The notes under the pieces: model-generated
Database searches by the model: none
Seen by the model: the letters and a program-made list of their open reading frames with translations, nothing else
What the model was told of the DNA's origin: nothing
Shown here: piece after piece, positions 6,971 through 14,288 of the stretch
How the letters are laid out: each line of letters starts with the position of its first letter
Numbering within the stretch: position 1 is the stretch's first letter
Translations under genes and position numbers: made by a program
Assembly: GCA_900557355.1 (NCBI GenBank)
Contig: USSR01000102.1
Location: 1 to 14,293, forward strand
DNA length: 14,293 nucleotides
Direction: 5' to 3'
Source of the DNA: an uncultured Bacteroides sp.
GTDB lineage: Bacteria; Bacteroidota; Bacteroidia; Bacteroidales; Bacteroidaceae

Positions 6971-8491
6971 ATGAAAAGAAGATATACCTTTTCCCTGCTC
7001 TTGTCAGGAGCACTTCTTTTTTCGTGTGCACACCCCCGACTTGATACTAATAACTTTGAATGGGGAAAAATCCCTCAACAACCGGACTTCTCTTGGACAG
7101 AGAATGTAGGTAGCCGGCAATTACCGGATAGTAGTACAGTGGTATCCGCTAACTCCTTCGGTGCTGTTGCCGATAGTACAGTTCTTAGTACAGATGCCAT
7201 TCAAAAAGCAATAGACAGTTGCGCACTCTCCGGAGGAGGAACCGTTACGCTGCAACCGGGTTATTATCTGACAGGAGCACTCTTTGTTAAAAGCGGGGTT
7301 AATCTGCAAATAAGCAAAGGCGTGACCCTGATAGCCTGTCCTGATATTCATTGTTATCCGGAATTCCGCTCGCGCATTGCAGGTATTGAGATGGTATGGC
7401 CCGCAGCAGTAATCAACATCATCGGCGAAGAGAAAGCATCTGTCAGCGGTGAAGGGACTCTGGATTGCCGGGGTAAGATATATTGGGATAAATACTGGGC
7501 TATGCGAAAAGAATACGAAGCCAAAGGGTTACGCTGGATCGTGGATTACGACTGTAAGCGCGTCCGCGGTATCCTTGTTGAAAATAGTTCGGACGTCACT
7601 CTAAGTAATTTCACATTGATGCGTACCGGTTTTTGGGGATGCCAGATTTTATTCTCTGACCACTGTACAGTAGACGGATTAATTATTAATAACAATATTG
7701 GCGGACGTGGTCCCAGTACGGATGGCATCGATATAGATTCATCCACAAATATCTTGATAGAGAACTGTGAAATAGACTGTAACGATGATAATATATGCCT
7801 GAAGGCAGGCAGAGATGCCGACGGTTTACGCGTGAACCGCCCTACAGAAAATGTAGTGATACGCAATTGTATCGCTCACAAAGGTGGAGGATTGATTACA
7901 TGCGGCAGCGAAACTTCCGGCAGCATACGCAATGTACTGGCTCACGACCTCAAAGCCATGGGGACTTCGGTTATATTGCAACTAAAGAGCGCCACAACCC
8001 GTGGCGGAACCATCGAGAATATTTATGTAACCCGGGTAGAAGCCGAAAATAACCGCAGAGTTCTTGGAGCCGAGCCTAACTGGAATCCTAAATACAGCTA
8101 TAGCACACTGCCTGAAGAGTATAAAGGCAAAGAAATACCGGAACATTGGCAAACAATGCTCACCCCGGTAGATCCTCCGGAGAAAGGCTACCCTCATTTC
8201 CGTAACATATACTTATCTCACGTCAAAACAACCAATGTAAGGGAATTCATTTCCGCTTCCGGTGAAAATGACTCATTACGTCTGGAGAATTTCTATCTGC
8301 ATGCTATTGAAGCACAAGCTCAGAAGGCAGGAATGATCCGCTTTACACGGAATTTCAACGCGACAGAAATAAAGCTCGCAGTACCGGAACCTCATTCTAT
8401 GCTGTTAGAGGAGAATGAACAGAGTAATGTCCAGATAGAATATCTAAGGACTGTCAGCTATCAAAATACAGTTGAGAATCAAGCTAATTAA
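6971..8491 (+). CDS. Glycoside hydrolase family 28 lipoprotein (polygalacturonase/rhamnogalacturonase-like)
   Basis: Right-handed beta-helix hydrolase that cleaves pectin backbones by inversion. The frame opens at 6893, but ATG 6971 gives a proper lipoprotein signal (lipobox LFSC, Cys20) and a 506-residue protein, so I chose it. An N-terminal segment (FGAVADSTVLSTDAIQKAI, from about residue 63) is typical of GH28 and pectate-lyase-like helices. Repeated helix turns rich in NV, NI and LIENC run from about 195 to 360. The catalytic blocks are STDGID (249-254) and NDDN (271-274), so the acidic residues Asp251, Asp272 and Asp273 are kept. The usual GHG reads GGG (305-307, in GGGLITCGSE) and the RIK site reads QLK (337-339). 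These departures argue against a standard endo-polygalacturonase and favour a rhamnogalacturonan, exo-acting or otherwise specialised enzyme. It is transcribed alone, divergently from the deacylases, and followed by a hairpin. Confidence 0.9.
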   Translation: MKRRYTFSLLLSGALLFSCAHPRLDTNNFEWGKIPQQPDFSWTENVGSRQLPDSSTVVSANSFGAVADSTVLSTDAIQKAIDSCALSGGGTVTLQPGYYLTGALFVKSGVNLQISKGVTLIACPDIHCYPEFRSRIAGIEMVWPAAVINIIGEEKASVSGEGTLDCRGKIYWDKYWAMRKEYEAKGLRWIVDYDCKRVRGILVENSSDVTLSNFTLMRTGFWGCQILFSDHCTVDGLIINNNIGGRGPSTDGIDIDSSTNILIENCEIDCNDDNICLKAGRDADGLRVNRPTENVVIRNCIAHKGGGLITCGSETSGSIRNVLAHDLKAMGTSVILQLKSATTRGGTIENIYVTRVEAENNRRVLGAEPNWNPKYSYSTLPEEYKGKEIPEHWQTMLTPVDPPEKGYPHFRNIYLSHVKTTNVREFISASGENDSLRLENFYLHAIEAQAQKAGMIRFTRNFNATEIKLAVPEPHSMLLEENEQSNVQIEYLRTVSYQNTVENQAN

Positions 8492-8512
8492 AATATAGCC
8501 CCTTTATATCAT

Positions 8513-8552
8513 ATGGCTCTTGCTGGATAATACATGATCCAACAAGAGCCAT
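8513..8552 (+). terminator. Hairpin after the GH28 gene (probable terminator)
   Basis: ATGGCTCTTGCTGGAT (8513-8528) and ATCCAACAAGAGCCAT (8537-8552) pair over 15 of 16 positions around an 8-base loop, 21 bases past the GH28 stop codon. No strong U-tract follows, so the 3'-end mechanism is uncertain. The placement separates the GH28 gene from the signalling and uptake genes. Confidence 0.6.
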
Positions 8553-8605
8553 AATCATATATTCCCCCTTCTTCCACACATTAACACATTTTAGTTTTAT
8601 TCCTA

Positions 8606-8635
8606 TAGGGACTTCTTTCTCCTCCCCTGTCTTTA
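8606..8635 (+). promoter_or_regulatory. ECF-sigma-type promoter candidate, copy 1
   Basis: TAGGGAC (8606-8612), a 16-base gap, then GTCTTTA (8629-8635). The layout resembles the generic ECF promoter, a GGAAC-like -35 and a GTC-containing -10 spaced 16-17 bases. It matches the element before fecR (9174-9203) at 24 of 30 positions, with the differences nearly all inside the spacer. Transcription would start near 8640, leaving a leader of about 30 bases before the lipoprotein ATG at 8671. Confidence 0.6.
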
Positions 8636-8670
8636 ATTATGAACTATAAACTAGACTAAATTAAAACAGT

Positions 8671-9090
8671 ATGAAACAACTTTGTAAACAAATGGCGGGA
8701 GCTGCAGCTATTCTCTTCATCCTTGCCGCATGCAGTGAGAACAATTCCAATTATCCCGAAGAATATGTAGGCTTTGACAAGACTACCAAGAATTATTCAT
8801 TCGACAGGAGTAAAGATGTTGAAGAGTTCGACATTAAAATTATCGCTGCGGAGAAGAAAAAAGAAGACCGGGAAGTCCTTATCAACGGAGTTAGTATGCC
8901 AGGACAAACAGTCGTATTCAGTATCGAGGATAAAAAGGTTATTATTCCTGCAAAAAAGAAATCTGCCAATCTGCACGTGAAGATCTATCCCAAGAAAATA
9001 AAAAACAAGACAGAGTTTCGTATCGTCTGTATCCCGCAGGACAAGGAAGCGAAAAGAACACAAATCACGGTCTACCTGCAACCCAAATAA
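8671..9090 (+). CDS. Small lipoprotein of unknown function, 139 residues
   Basis: I do not recognise a specific family with confidence. The N-terminus is a clear lipoprotein signal (lipobox LAAC, Cys21) followed by SENNSNYPEE, an acidic stretch after the cysteine of the kind seen in surface-exported Bacteroidetes lipoproteins. The mature part (about 118 residues) is lysine-rich and strand-forming; residues 91-105 (IIPAKKKSANLHVKI) recall the 'VIPAGKKS..L.V' strand pattern of Bacteroides Ig-like lipoprotein domains such as DUF4843 and DUF1735. A single Ig-like beta-sandwich is therefore likely but inferred. It stands where an ECF sigma gene usually precedes fecR. It has its own ECF-like promoter, and a second copy of that promoter lies between it and fecR. 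I infer it is co-regulated with the downstream receptor, perhaps as a surface ligand-binding or accessory protein. Nothing suggests enzymatic activity. Confidence 0.8.
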   Translation: MKQLCKQMAGAAAILFILAACSENNSNYPEEYVGFDKTTKNYSFDRSKDVEEFDIKIIAAEKKKEDREVLINGVSMPGQTVVFSIEDKKVIIPAKKKSANLHVKIYPKKIKNKTEFRIVCIPQDKEAKRTQITVYLQPK

Positions 9091-9173
9091 CCTAAACCTG
9101 ACTTTCACTATAATAAATAATGAGAATGAATCAGCAAAAGATGCAATTTCCCAAATAAAAAAAGGATTTAGCG

Positions 9174-9203
9174 TAGGGAGTTTTTTCATTTCACCTGTCT
9201 TTA
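9174..9203 (+). promoter_or_regulatory. ECF-sigma-type promoter candidate, copy 2 (fecR operon)
   Basis: TAGGGAG (9174-9180), a 16-base gap, then GTCTTTA (9197-9203), the same layout and both core boxes as the copy at 8606-8635. The predicted transcription start (about 9206-9210) lies within ten bases of the first fecR ATG, so the leader is very short. An operon encoding an anti-sigma factor under its cognate sigma factor is a common autoregulatory arrangement. Confidence 0.6.
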
Positions 9204-9215
9204 TAGAAAAGAAAG

Positions 9216-10097
9216 ATGAAGAACATGGAACAAGATTTTGAAAAAATACTCAACAAACTCGTAGCCTCCACCCGTTCGCCGAGAGGAAAATTTTCCAAAA
9301 CTAACAGTTGGATACTTCTAGAAAAACGGTTACCACGTCTGCAACACCGCATTCTTCCATTGCGCACTATGGCGAATGCAGCCGCCGTTGCCGTGCTTTG
9401 CGTACTGGGATGGTGGGCATACTATATGTTCGCCCCGGTACCATTGCAAACCGTATCCACGCTGGCAGAAACACGTAGTATAACATTACCCGACCAAACG
9501 GAAATTGTACTGAACCGCTACTCTACCCTGACTTACCCCGAACGGTTCAGAGGAAAAGACCGGAAAGTACAATTGCAGGGTGAAGCTTACTTCGAAGTCA
9601 GTAAAGATGCGGCACACCCTTTCAAGGTAAAGGCCGAAGCGGTTATAGTACAAGTTTTGGGTACTCATTTCAATATCGAAGCCTATCCCGAAGATGCGCA
9701 AGTTAAAACAACGTTACTGGAAGGTTCTGTTGCTGTCAGCCTTATCGGTAAAGAAGAAGAACGCCTGGTACTCTCACCTAACGAAAGTGCTATCTACAAT
9801 AAGGATAAAAAGAACTTAACTTTACACACCGAAAAGGATGCATCGGAAGAGATTGCCTGGAGAAACGGAACACTGCTTTTTAAAAGTATCCCTCTGCAGG
9901 AGATTGTCCGGCAACTTTCCAATGCTTTTCATACGGACATTCGTATAGAAGATGCTGACTTGCAGAACTACCACATGACGGCTACTTTTTCCGATGGTGA
10001 AACATTGGAAGAAATCCTTTCTTTGCTTTGTCGCAACCAAAAGTTTGGATACACAAAAACTAATGACACTATAACAATCACACAAAAATTAAACTAG
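9216..10097 (+). CDS. FecR-family anti-sigma factor
   Basis: Inner-membrane anti-sigma factor that holds an ECF sigma factor and releases it when its periplasmic part receives a signal from a ligand-loaded TonB receptor. It has 293 residues: a short cytoplasmic N-terminus (1-51), one membrane helix (about 53-72), the periplasmic FecR domain (about 80-200, with LPDQTEIVLN, GEAYFEVSKD and VLGTHFN) and a C-terminal DUF4974/STN-like domain (about 222-288). All parts look intact and length is typical for Bacteroidetes. Two starts are possible: ATG 9216 or ATG 9225 (MEQDFEKI). The short distance from the predicted promoter start favours 9225, but 9216 is kept. The stop is one base before the receptor ATG, so translation is probably coupled. 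The usual adjacent sigma gene is missing from this window, so its partner sigma must be encoded elsewhere or beyond the edges. Confidence 0.93.
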   Translation: MKNMEQDFEKILNKLVASTRSPRGKFSKTNSWILLEKRLPRLQHRILPLRTMANAAAVAVLCVLGWWAYYMFAPVPLQTVSTLAETRSITLPDQTEIVLNRYSTLTYPERFRGKDRKVQLQGEAYFEVSKDAAHPFKVKAEAVIVQVLGTHFNIEAYPEDAQVKTTLLEGSVAVSLIGKEEERLVLSPNESAIYNKDKKNLTLHTEKDASEEIAWRNGTLLFKSIPLQEIVRQLSNAFHTDIRIEDADLQNYHMTATFSDGETLEEILSLLCRNQKFGYTKTNDTITITQKLN

Positions 10098-10098
10098 A

Positions 10099-12828
10099 AT
10101 GAAATCTTCTATCTGCTCACCCCGCACCATCAGGAAATTATTCCTGATGGGAGCGGTTCTCCTCTCGACCTGTACTCTGCAAAGTACGCTCGTATTTGCC
10201 ACTTGTGTTTTACAGGCCAATCCTTCACAAACGCGTTTTAGTATTAAACTACAAAATGCCACACTGGAAGAGTTTGTGAAACAAATGGAACAAAAAACCG
10301 GTTACAGCTTCATCTATGGAGAAGAAGTACGCTTGAATAGCCGTATCACATTGGCTGTCCGCGATCTCACTATCAATGAAATCCTGCGAAAGGCTTTTGA
10401 AATGCAGCCTATAGGCTTCGAAATATCAGGAAAACATATTTTGCTACATAAGCGGCCCATGCCGCAGAAAACCGTAAGCCGACGGTTCACGATCAGCGGA
10501 TACGTGACAGACGGAGCGTCTTCCGAGACGCTGATTGGTGCCAATGTTCTCGATAGTCGTCAGCGTGTGGGCACTGCCACCAATCCTTTCGGTTTCTATA
10601 CCCTCACCTTACCTGAGGGAGATGCAGAATTAAGTTTTTCGTATTTAGGGTACGAAACACAGCACAGTTCGTTCCCGCTAAACCAAGACACCGTGCTCAA
10701 TATTCGCCTGAACACTAATAACGAACTGGCGGAAGTGATCATACTTTCGGACAAAAAGGAAGCCGGCATCCAAGCCACCGCCATGGGTGCACATGAGATT
10801 CCCATGGCACAAATACAACATACACCCGCTGTACTGGGGGAGGCTGATATATTGAAAACCATCCAGCTAATGCCAGGCGTACAGGCAGGAACCGAAGGCT
10901 TCTCCGGTTTATATGTACGTGGTGGAGGACCGGATCAGAACTTGATATTGCTGGACGGTATTCCTATATATAATGCTGACCATCTATTAGGTGTCTTCTC
11001 TATCTTCACACCCGAAGCCGTGAAAAAGGTTACACTGTTCAAGAGTTCTTTTCCGGCACGCTATGGCGGACGTCTCTCGTCTATTGTAGACGTGCGTACC
11101 AACGACGGGGATATGAAACGTTATCATGGTGCACTGAGCATAGGTACACTCACTGATAAAATACATTTGGAAGGACCTATTATCAAAGATCGCACTTCTT
11201 TTTCGCTTAGTGGACGTACCACGCACACAGCTTTTATGGGAAAAGCTTTCAGCAGTGACGGTGATGAGTTCAATTATTACTTCTATGACCTCAATGCCAA
11301 AGTAAATCATAAGTTTAACGATCGCAGTCGGCTTTTCCTGAGTTTTTATCATGGAAAGGATCACTATCACTATAACTTCAAAGAGAGTTACGGTACTAGC
11401 GATTGTTATGAAAGCAAAAATGGGCTGAACTGGGGAAATACAATCGTTGCAGGACGCTGGAATTACGTATTTACCAACAAACTGTTTAGCAATACAACCG
11501 TAGCCTTCAACAGCTATCGCATGATCTTAAAAGGCAAAGCAAAAGAAGAAAATATCTACTCTCCATCACACTCCTACTTCTATCAATACGATTCAGAGTA
11601 TCGTTCAGGAATCCGTGACTGGAGTTTCCGGACAGACTTCGACTATACACCTATTCCTTCACACCACATTAAGTTTGGTGTAGAATACCTATACCATACC
11701 TTCCGTCCGGAAACCAATACTTCGAAAATGAAAGAAGAGGAGAATGGCGTAACTGAACAAGATACCTTGTATAATAGTATTTCGAACAGTTACCTGCACG
11801 GACATGAGGCTTCTGTTTATGCAGAAGATAATTTTGATATAGGTAGCCGTACCAGTTTAAATGCAGGAGTACACGTTTCTCTGTTCAATACACAGGGGAA
11901 GAATTATTTCTCCATACAACCGCGACTTTCCGTTCATTATCGCTTCGATCATGATTTCTCAGTAAAGGCATCTTTCTCTCAGATGGCTCAATATGTACAC
12001 CAACTCTCCTCCACTCCACTCGCCATGCCCACAGACTTATGGGTACCTATTACCAAAAACATACGTCCTATGCGTGCTAACCAATACTCTTTAGGCGGAT
12101 ATTATACCGGAATCCGGGGGTGGGAGTTCTCCATTGAAGGATATTACAAACAGATGCGAAACGTACTGGAATACCAGAACGGGGTTTCTTTCTTTGGCAG
12201 TTCAACCAACTGGGAAGAGAAAGTGGAAATGGGTAAAGGACGTTCAATGGGCATAGAGTTCATGGCGCAAAAGACCATAGGCAAAACCACCGGTTGGTTG
12301 GCATATACCCTGGCTAAAGCAGATCGCCAATTCAAAGACGGCAGTATCAACGATGGTGAGCGTTTTCCCTATAAATACGACCGCCGGCACAGTATTAGCC
12401 TCTGCCTGAACCATAAATTCAGTGAACGCATTGACATTGGAGCTTCCTGGATATACAATAGTGGCGGAACAGTTACCTTACCGGAACAGCAAACGGTCAT
12501 TCTCAAACCTGATGGCAGCATAGAACAAACTGACTACATCTCCAAACGTAATAACTACCGCCTACCCGCCAGCCATAGATTGAACATTGGAGTGAACTTC
12601 AACAAGAAAACCAAACATGGCATGCGAACCTGGAACATCAGCCTCTACAATGCTTATAATTCAATGAACCCAACACTCGTTTATGGCAAACGGCGCGATT
12701 ATGATTACCTCTACTATAAAGATGAATACGGTAAATACACAGGTGCCTATAATACATCAAAGCTATTCATAAAGAAAATAACTTTGCTACCGATCATTCC
12801 ATCTGTCACCTATACATACAAGTTCTAA
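10099..12828 (+). CDS. TonB-dependent receptor with STN signalling domain (transducer type)
   Basis: Outer-membrane receptor that imports a ligand and reports its binding to FecR. It has 909 residues: signal peptide (about 1-35), secretin/TonB short N-terminal (STN) domain (about 45-118), carboxypeptidase-regulatory-like domain (about 130-206, GYVTDGASSETLIGANV), a TonB-box-like segment (AEVIILSDK, 211-219), plug (about 220-345, with LYVRGGGPDQNLILLDGIPIY broken here only by plug loops) and a barrel to the C-terminal Phe (SVTYTYKF). It is shorter than SusC proteins and lacks their GANGVVLITTKRG signature, so it is a separate class of importer from the receptor at the left end. The STN domain plus adjacent fecR predicts a trans-envelope signalling circuit. 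Its partner is probably the downstream DUF4249 lipoprotein rather than a SusD. A perfect hairpin lies in codons 10-18. Ligand unknown. Confidence 0.94.
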   Translation: MKSSICSPRTIRKLFLMGAVLLSTCTLQSTLVFATCVLQANPSQTRFSIKLQNATLEEFVKQMEQKTGYSFIYGEEVRLNSRITLAVRDLTINEILRKAFEMQPIGFEISGKHILLHKRPMPQKTVSRRFTISGYVTDGASSETLIGANVLDSRQRVGTATNPFGFYTLTLPEGDAELSFSYLGYETQHSSFPLNQDTVLNIRLNTNNELAEVIILSDKKEAGIQATAMGAHEIPMAQIQHTPAVLGEADILKTIQLMPGVQAGTEGFSGLYVRGGGPDQNLILLDGIPIYNADHLLGVFSIFTPEAVKKVTLFKSSFPARYGGRLSSIVDVRTNDGDMKRYHGALSIGTLTDKIHLEGPIIKDRTSFSLSGRTTHTAFMGKAFSSDGDEFNYYFYDLNAKVNHKFNDRSRLFLSFYHGKDHYHYNFKESYGTSDCYESKNGLNWGNTIVAGRWNYVFTNKLFSNTTVAFNSYRMILKGKAKEENIYSPSHSYFYQYDSEYRSGIRDWSFRTDFDYTPIPSHHIKFGVEYLYHTFRPETNTSKMKEEENGVTEQDTLYNSISNSYLHGHEASVYAEDNFDIGSRTSLNAGVHVSLFNTQGKNYFSIQPRLSVHYRFDHDFSVKASFSQMAQYVHQLSSTPLAMPTDLWVPITKNIRPMRANQYSLGGYYTGIRGWEFSIEGYYKQMRNVLEYQNGVSFFGSSTNWEEKVEMGKGRSMGIEFMAQKTIGKTTGWLAYTLAKADRQFKDGSINDGERFPYKYDRRHSISLCLNHKFSERIDIGASWIYNSGGTVTLPEQQTVILKPDGSIEQTDYISKRNNYRLPASHRLNIGVNFNKKTKHGMRTWNISLYNAYNSMNPTLVYGKRRDYDYLYYKDEYGKYTGAYNTSKLFIKKITLLPIIPSVTYTYKF
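10127..10150 (+). other. Perfect 10-bp hairpin just inside the receptor gene
   Basis: CCATCAGGAA (10127-10136) and TTCCTGATGG (10141-10150) are exact reverse complements around ATTA, beginning 28 bases after the receptor start codon. In the mRNA this is a stable stem close to the translation start, and it encodes part of the signal peptide. It could tune receptor output relative to FecR or mark RNA processing; either role is inferred. Confidence 0.5.
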
Positions 12829-12867
12829 AATATGACAACAAATAACCATAGAACCGGAAACAAAAAA

Positions 12868-13962
12868 ATGAAAACAAGAATTTGCTTTTTGCACCTTATT
12901 ATATATATAGGTATCATCCTTTTCTCCACCTCCTGCGAGAATGAAATCCCCTATACCCCGGCTCACAGTGAGCCACAACTCATTATGAACGCCCTCCTTG
13001 ATGCAGGAGAACCGGAGAACTACGTATATCTCAACCTAAGTGGTACACATGGCCTCTCACACGTAGAAGAAGCTACTGTAAACCTATATGTCAACGGGAA
13101 GCTTGTCGAAAAGGCGGAAGAACTTCCCCCACTCAAGCCTATTGGCAGCCTGGATGTGGTCTACGATCCTAATGCACCCCTCAATAACCTCCCGGAAATA
13201 GCAAAACGCAAAAAATTCCGCATCACTACCCCTTTGAAAGCCGGTGAGCAAATCTGCCTGGAAGCCATAGCTGAAAATGGCAAATATCATACAACAGCCG
13301 AAGTTACCGTTCCTCATCCGGTAAGCTCCATCCAAATAGATACATGTCTCATCCCCATCAGAGTGTACAGTGGATGGGAACCTCATCGCCAGTTTAAGAT
13401 TACCCTGCAAGACCGCCCTAATGAGAAAAATTACTACCGCTTGGACATTTGGAATGACATTGCTGTTCACGGACAATACGACAGCCGCATAGATACCGTC
13501 CTCTATGCCAGAGAAACAAGTATCATCAATCGAGAAGATGTGATACTGACAGATGGAAAACCCAGCAGCAGTGAAGACGATGAAGATGATTTATTTGGTA
13601 GCTACATTGAGAATAAATATAATGTCTTTACCGATGACCGCTTTTCTGATGCTACCTGTACATTGAAGGTTTATACTCAACTTTATCATGATTACAATTT
13701 ATGGCTTTATAACGTCACTCGCCGCTCCAAAAGTATCACTGTCCGCCTGCTCAGCATCAGTGAAGCTGAATTCCGCTATTTAAAAGCCCTAAACACTCTG
13801 GAATCGGGCAATTATGAAGAAGCACTCATGGAACCGGTCATGATACCAAGCAATGTAAAAGGCGGGCTCGGATTTGTAGGAATCAGTTCGGAAGCAAGAA
13901 TAACGATGCAACTGCCCGATGAGATTATTGACAATGAAAACTTGCCACCATATATTCAATAA
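12868..13962 (+). CDS. DUF4249-family lipoprotein, partner of the TonB receptor
   Basis: Bacteroidetes lipoprotein of the DUF4249 family, commonly encoded directly after non-SusC TonB receptors; biochemical role not established to my knowledge. The frame opens at 12832, but ATG 12868 starts a proper lipoprotein signal (lipobox STSC, Cys23), giving 364 residues. The N-terminal half carries Ig-like strands (about 35-150, EATVNLYVNGKLV and HTTAEVTVPHPV). The C-terminal half has the family pattern: NVFTDDRFSD (252-261), a FRYLKALNTLES helix (302-313) and MEPVMIPSNVKGGLGFVGI (321-339). Residues 233-242 (SSSEDDEDDL) form an unusually acidic serine-rich loop that could bind cations. An acidic residue follows the lipid-bearing Cys, fitting surface exposure. 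It begins 39 bases after the receptor and ends 9 bases before the micro-lipoprotein. By analogy with SusD I infer a surface lid or ligand-capture role. Confidence 0.88.
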   Translation: MKTRICFLHLIIYIGIILFSTSCENEIPYTPAHSEPQLIMNALLDAGEPENYVYLNLSGTHGLSHVEEATVNLYVNGKLVEKAEELPPLKPIGSLDVVYDPNAPLNNLPEIAKRKKFRITTPLKAGEQICLEAIAENGKYHTTAEVTVPHPVSSIQIDTCLIPIRVYSGWEPHRQFKITLQDRPNEKNYYRLDIWNDIAVHGQYDSRIDTVLYARETSIINREDVILTDGKPSSSEDDEDDLFGSYIENKYNVFTDDRFSDATCTLKVYTQLYHDYNLWLYNVTRRSKSITVRLLSISEAEFRYLKALNTLESGNYEEALMEPVMIPSNVKGGLGFVGISSEARITMQLPDEIIDNENLPPYIQ

Positions 13963-13971
13963 GATTATACC

Positions 13972-14061
13972 ATGAAGCATTATATTCTTCTCTTGTTAAT
14001 AACCGTGTCCTTCTGTTCCTGCCGAAGTTCGCGCAGCATGCAGAAAATGTCTACCCAATAG
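13972..14061 (+). CDS. Micro-lipoprotein, 29 residues
   Basis: Too short for most gene callers. ATG 13972 begins 9 bases after the DUF4249 stop and encodes a complete lipoprotein signal: Met-Lys-His, a hydrophobic core YILLLLITVSF, lipobox FCSC with Cys17, then a mature tail of only 13 residues (CRSSRSMQKMSTQ) ending at TAG. The signal-peptide grammar, the tight operon spacing and the weak chance of a lipobox at random support a real gene. The basic tail (two Arg, one Lys, no acidic residue) contrasts with the acidic start of the neighbouring lipoproteins. Alternatively it is the 5' remnant of a truncated lipoprotein gene: the frame after TAG stays open for 29 codons, but that stretch has no clear protein character. 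Function unknown; no terminator was seen after it. Confidence 0.6.
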   Translation: MKHYILLLLITVSFCSCRSSRSMQKMSTQ

Positions 14062-14078
14062 GCTATTTATATTTTCAC

Positions 14079-14088
14079 CAAGCGCTTG
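14079..14088. promoter_or_regulatory. Palindrome CAAGCGCTTG (upstream operator candidate)
   Basis: A perfect 10-bp palindrome with a central CG, of the type bound by LacI-family repressors. It shares its 8-bp core AAGCGCTT with the palindrome at 14277-14288, 198 bp away, a distance compatible with repression by looping. The function is inferred. Confidence 0.35.
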
Positions 14089-14227
14089 CTACCATTATGC
14101 TTAACCGTGCGCGATAACTATATTACATTCATATTACGGAAAAGGCCTTAAACAATCAAAATAACATCATATAATTGATATATATCAAAAAATAGTCACC
14201 TTAGCATCACTTTCTTTCTTTTTCATT

Positions 14228-14257
14228 TTTGTGTTATAAAACATATTCCTATATTTG
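14228..14257 (+). promoter_or_regulatory. Strong Bacteroides-type promoter reading out of the window
   Basis: TTTG (14228-14231) and TATATTTG (14250-14257) match the -33 and -7 elements exactly, with an 18-base spacer, slightly shorter than the usual 19-21. The start would fall near 14263. It is the best housekeeping-sigma promoter in the window and must serve a gene beyond the right edge. Confidence 0.7.
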
Positions 14258-14276
14258 CACAGGTAAAAAGAAAAAG

Positions 14277-14288
14277 CTAAGCGCTTAG
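14277..14288. promoter_or_regulatory. Palindrome CTAAGCGCTTAG just after the predicted start (operator candidate)
   Basis: A perfect 12-bp palindrome starting about 14 bases after the predicted transcription start of the promoter at 14228-14257. A repressor bound here would block initiation or clearance. The core AAGCGCTT resembles LacI-family operators; a leader hairpin is the alternative reading. Confidence 0.4.

Noticed and set aside
8636..8641. Housekeeping -7 element TAATTATG (8634-8641) before the 139-residue lipoprotein
   Set aside because: It has one mismatch and no -33 partner, whereas the ECF-like motif directly before it is duplicated upstream of fecR.
12832..12867. Upstream ATG for DUF4249, adding 12 polar residues
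   Set aside because: Lipoprotein signals begin near the N-terminus; ATG 12868 places Lys and Arg right before the hydrophobic core.
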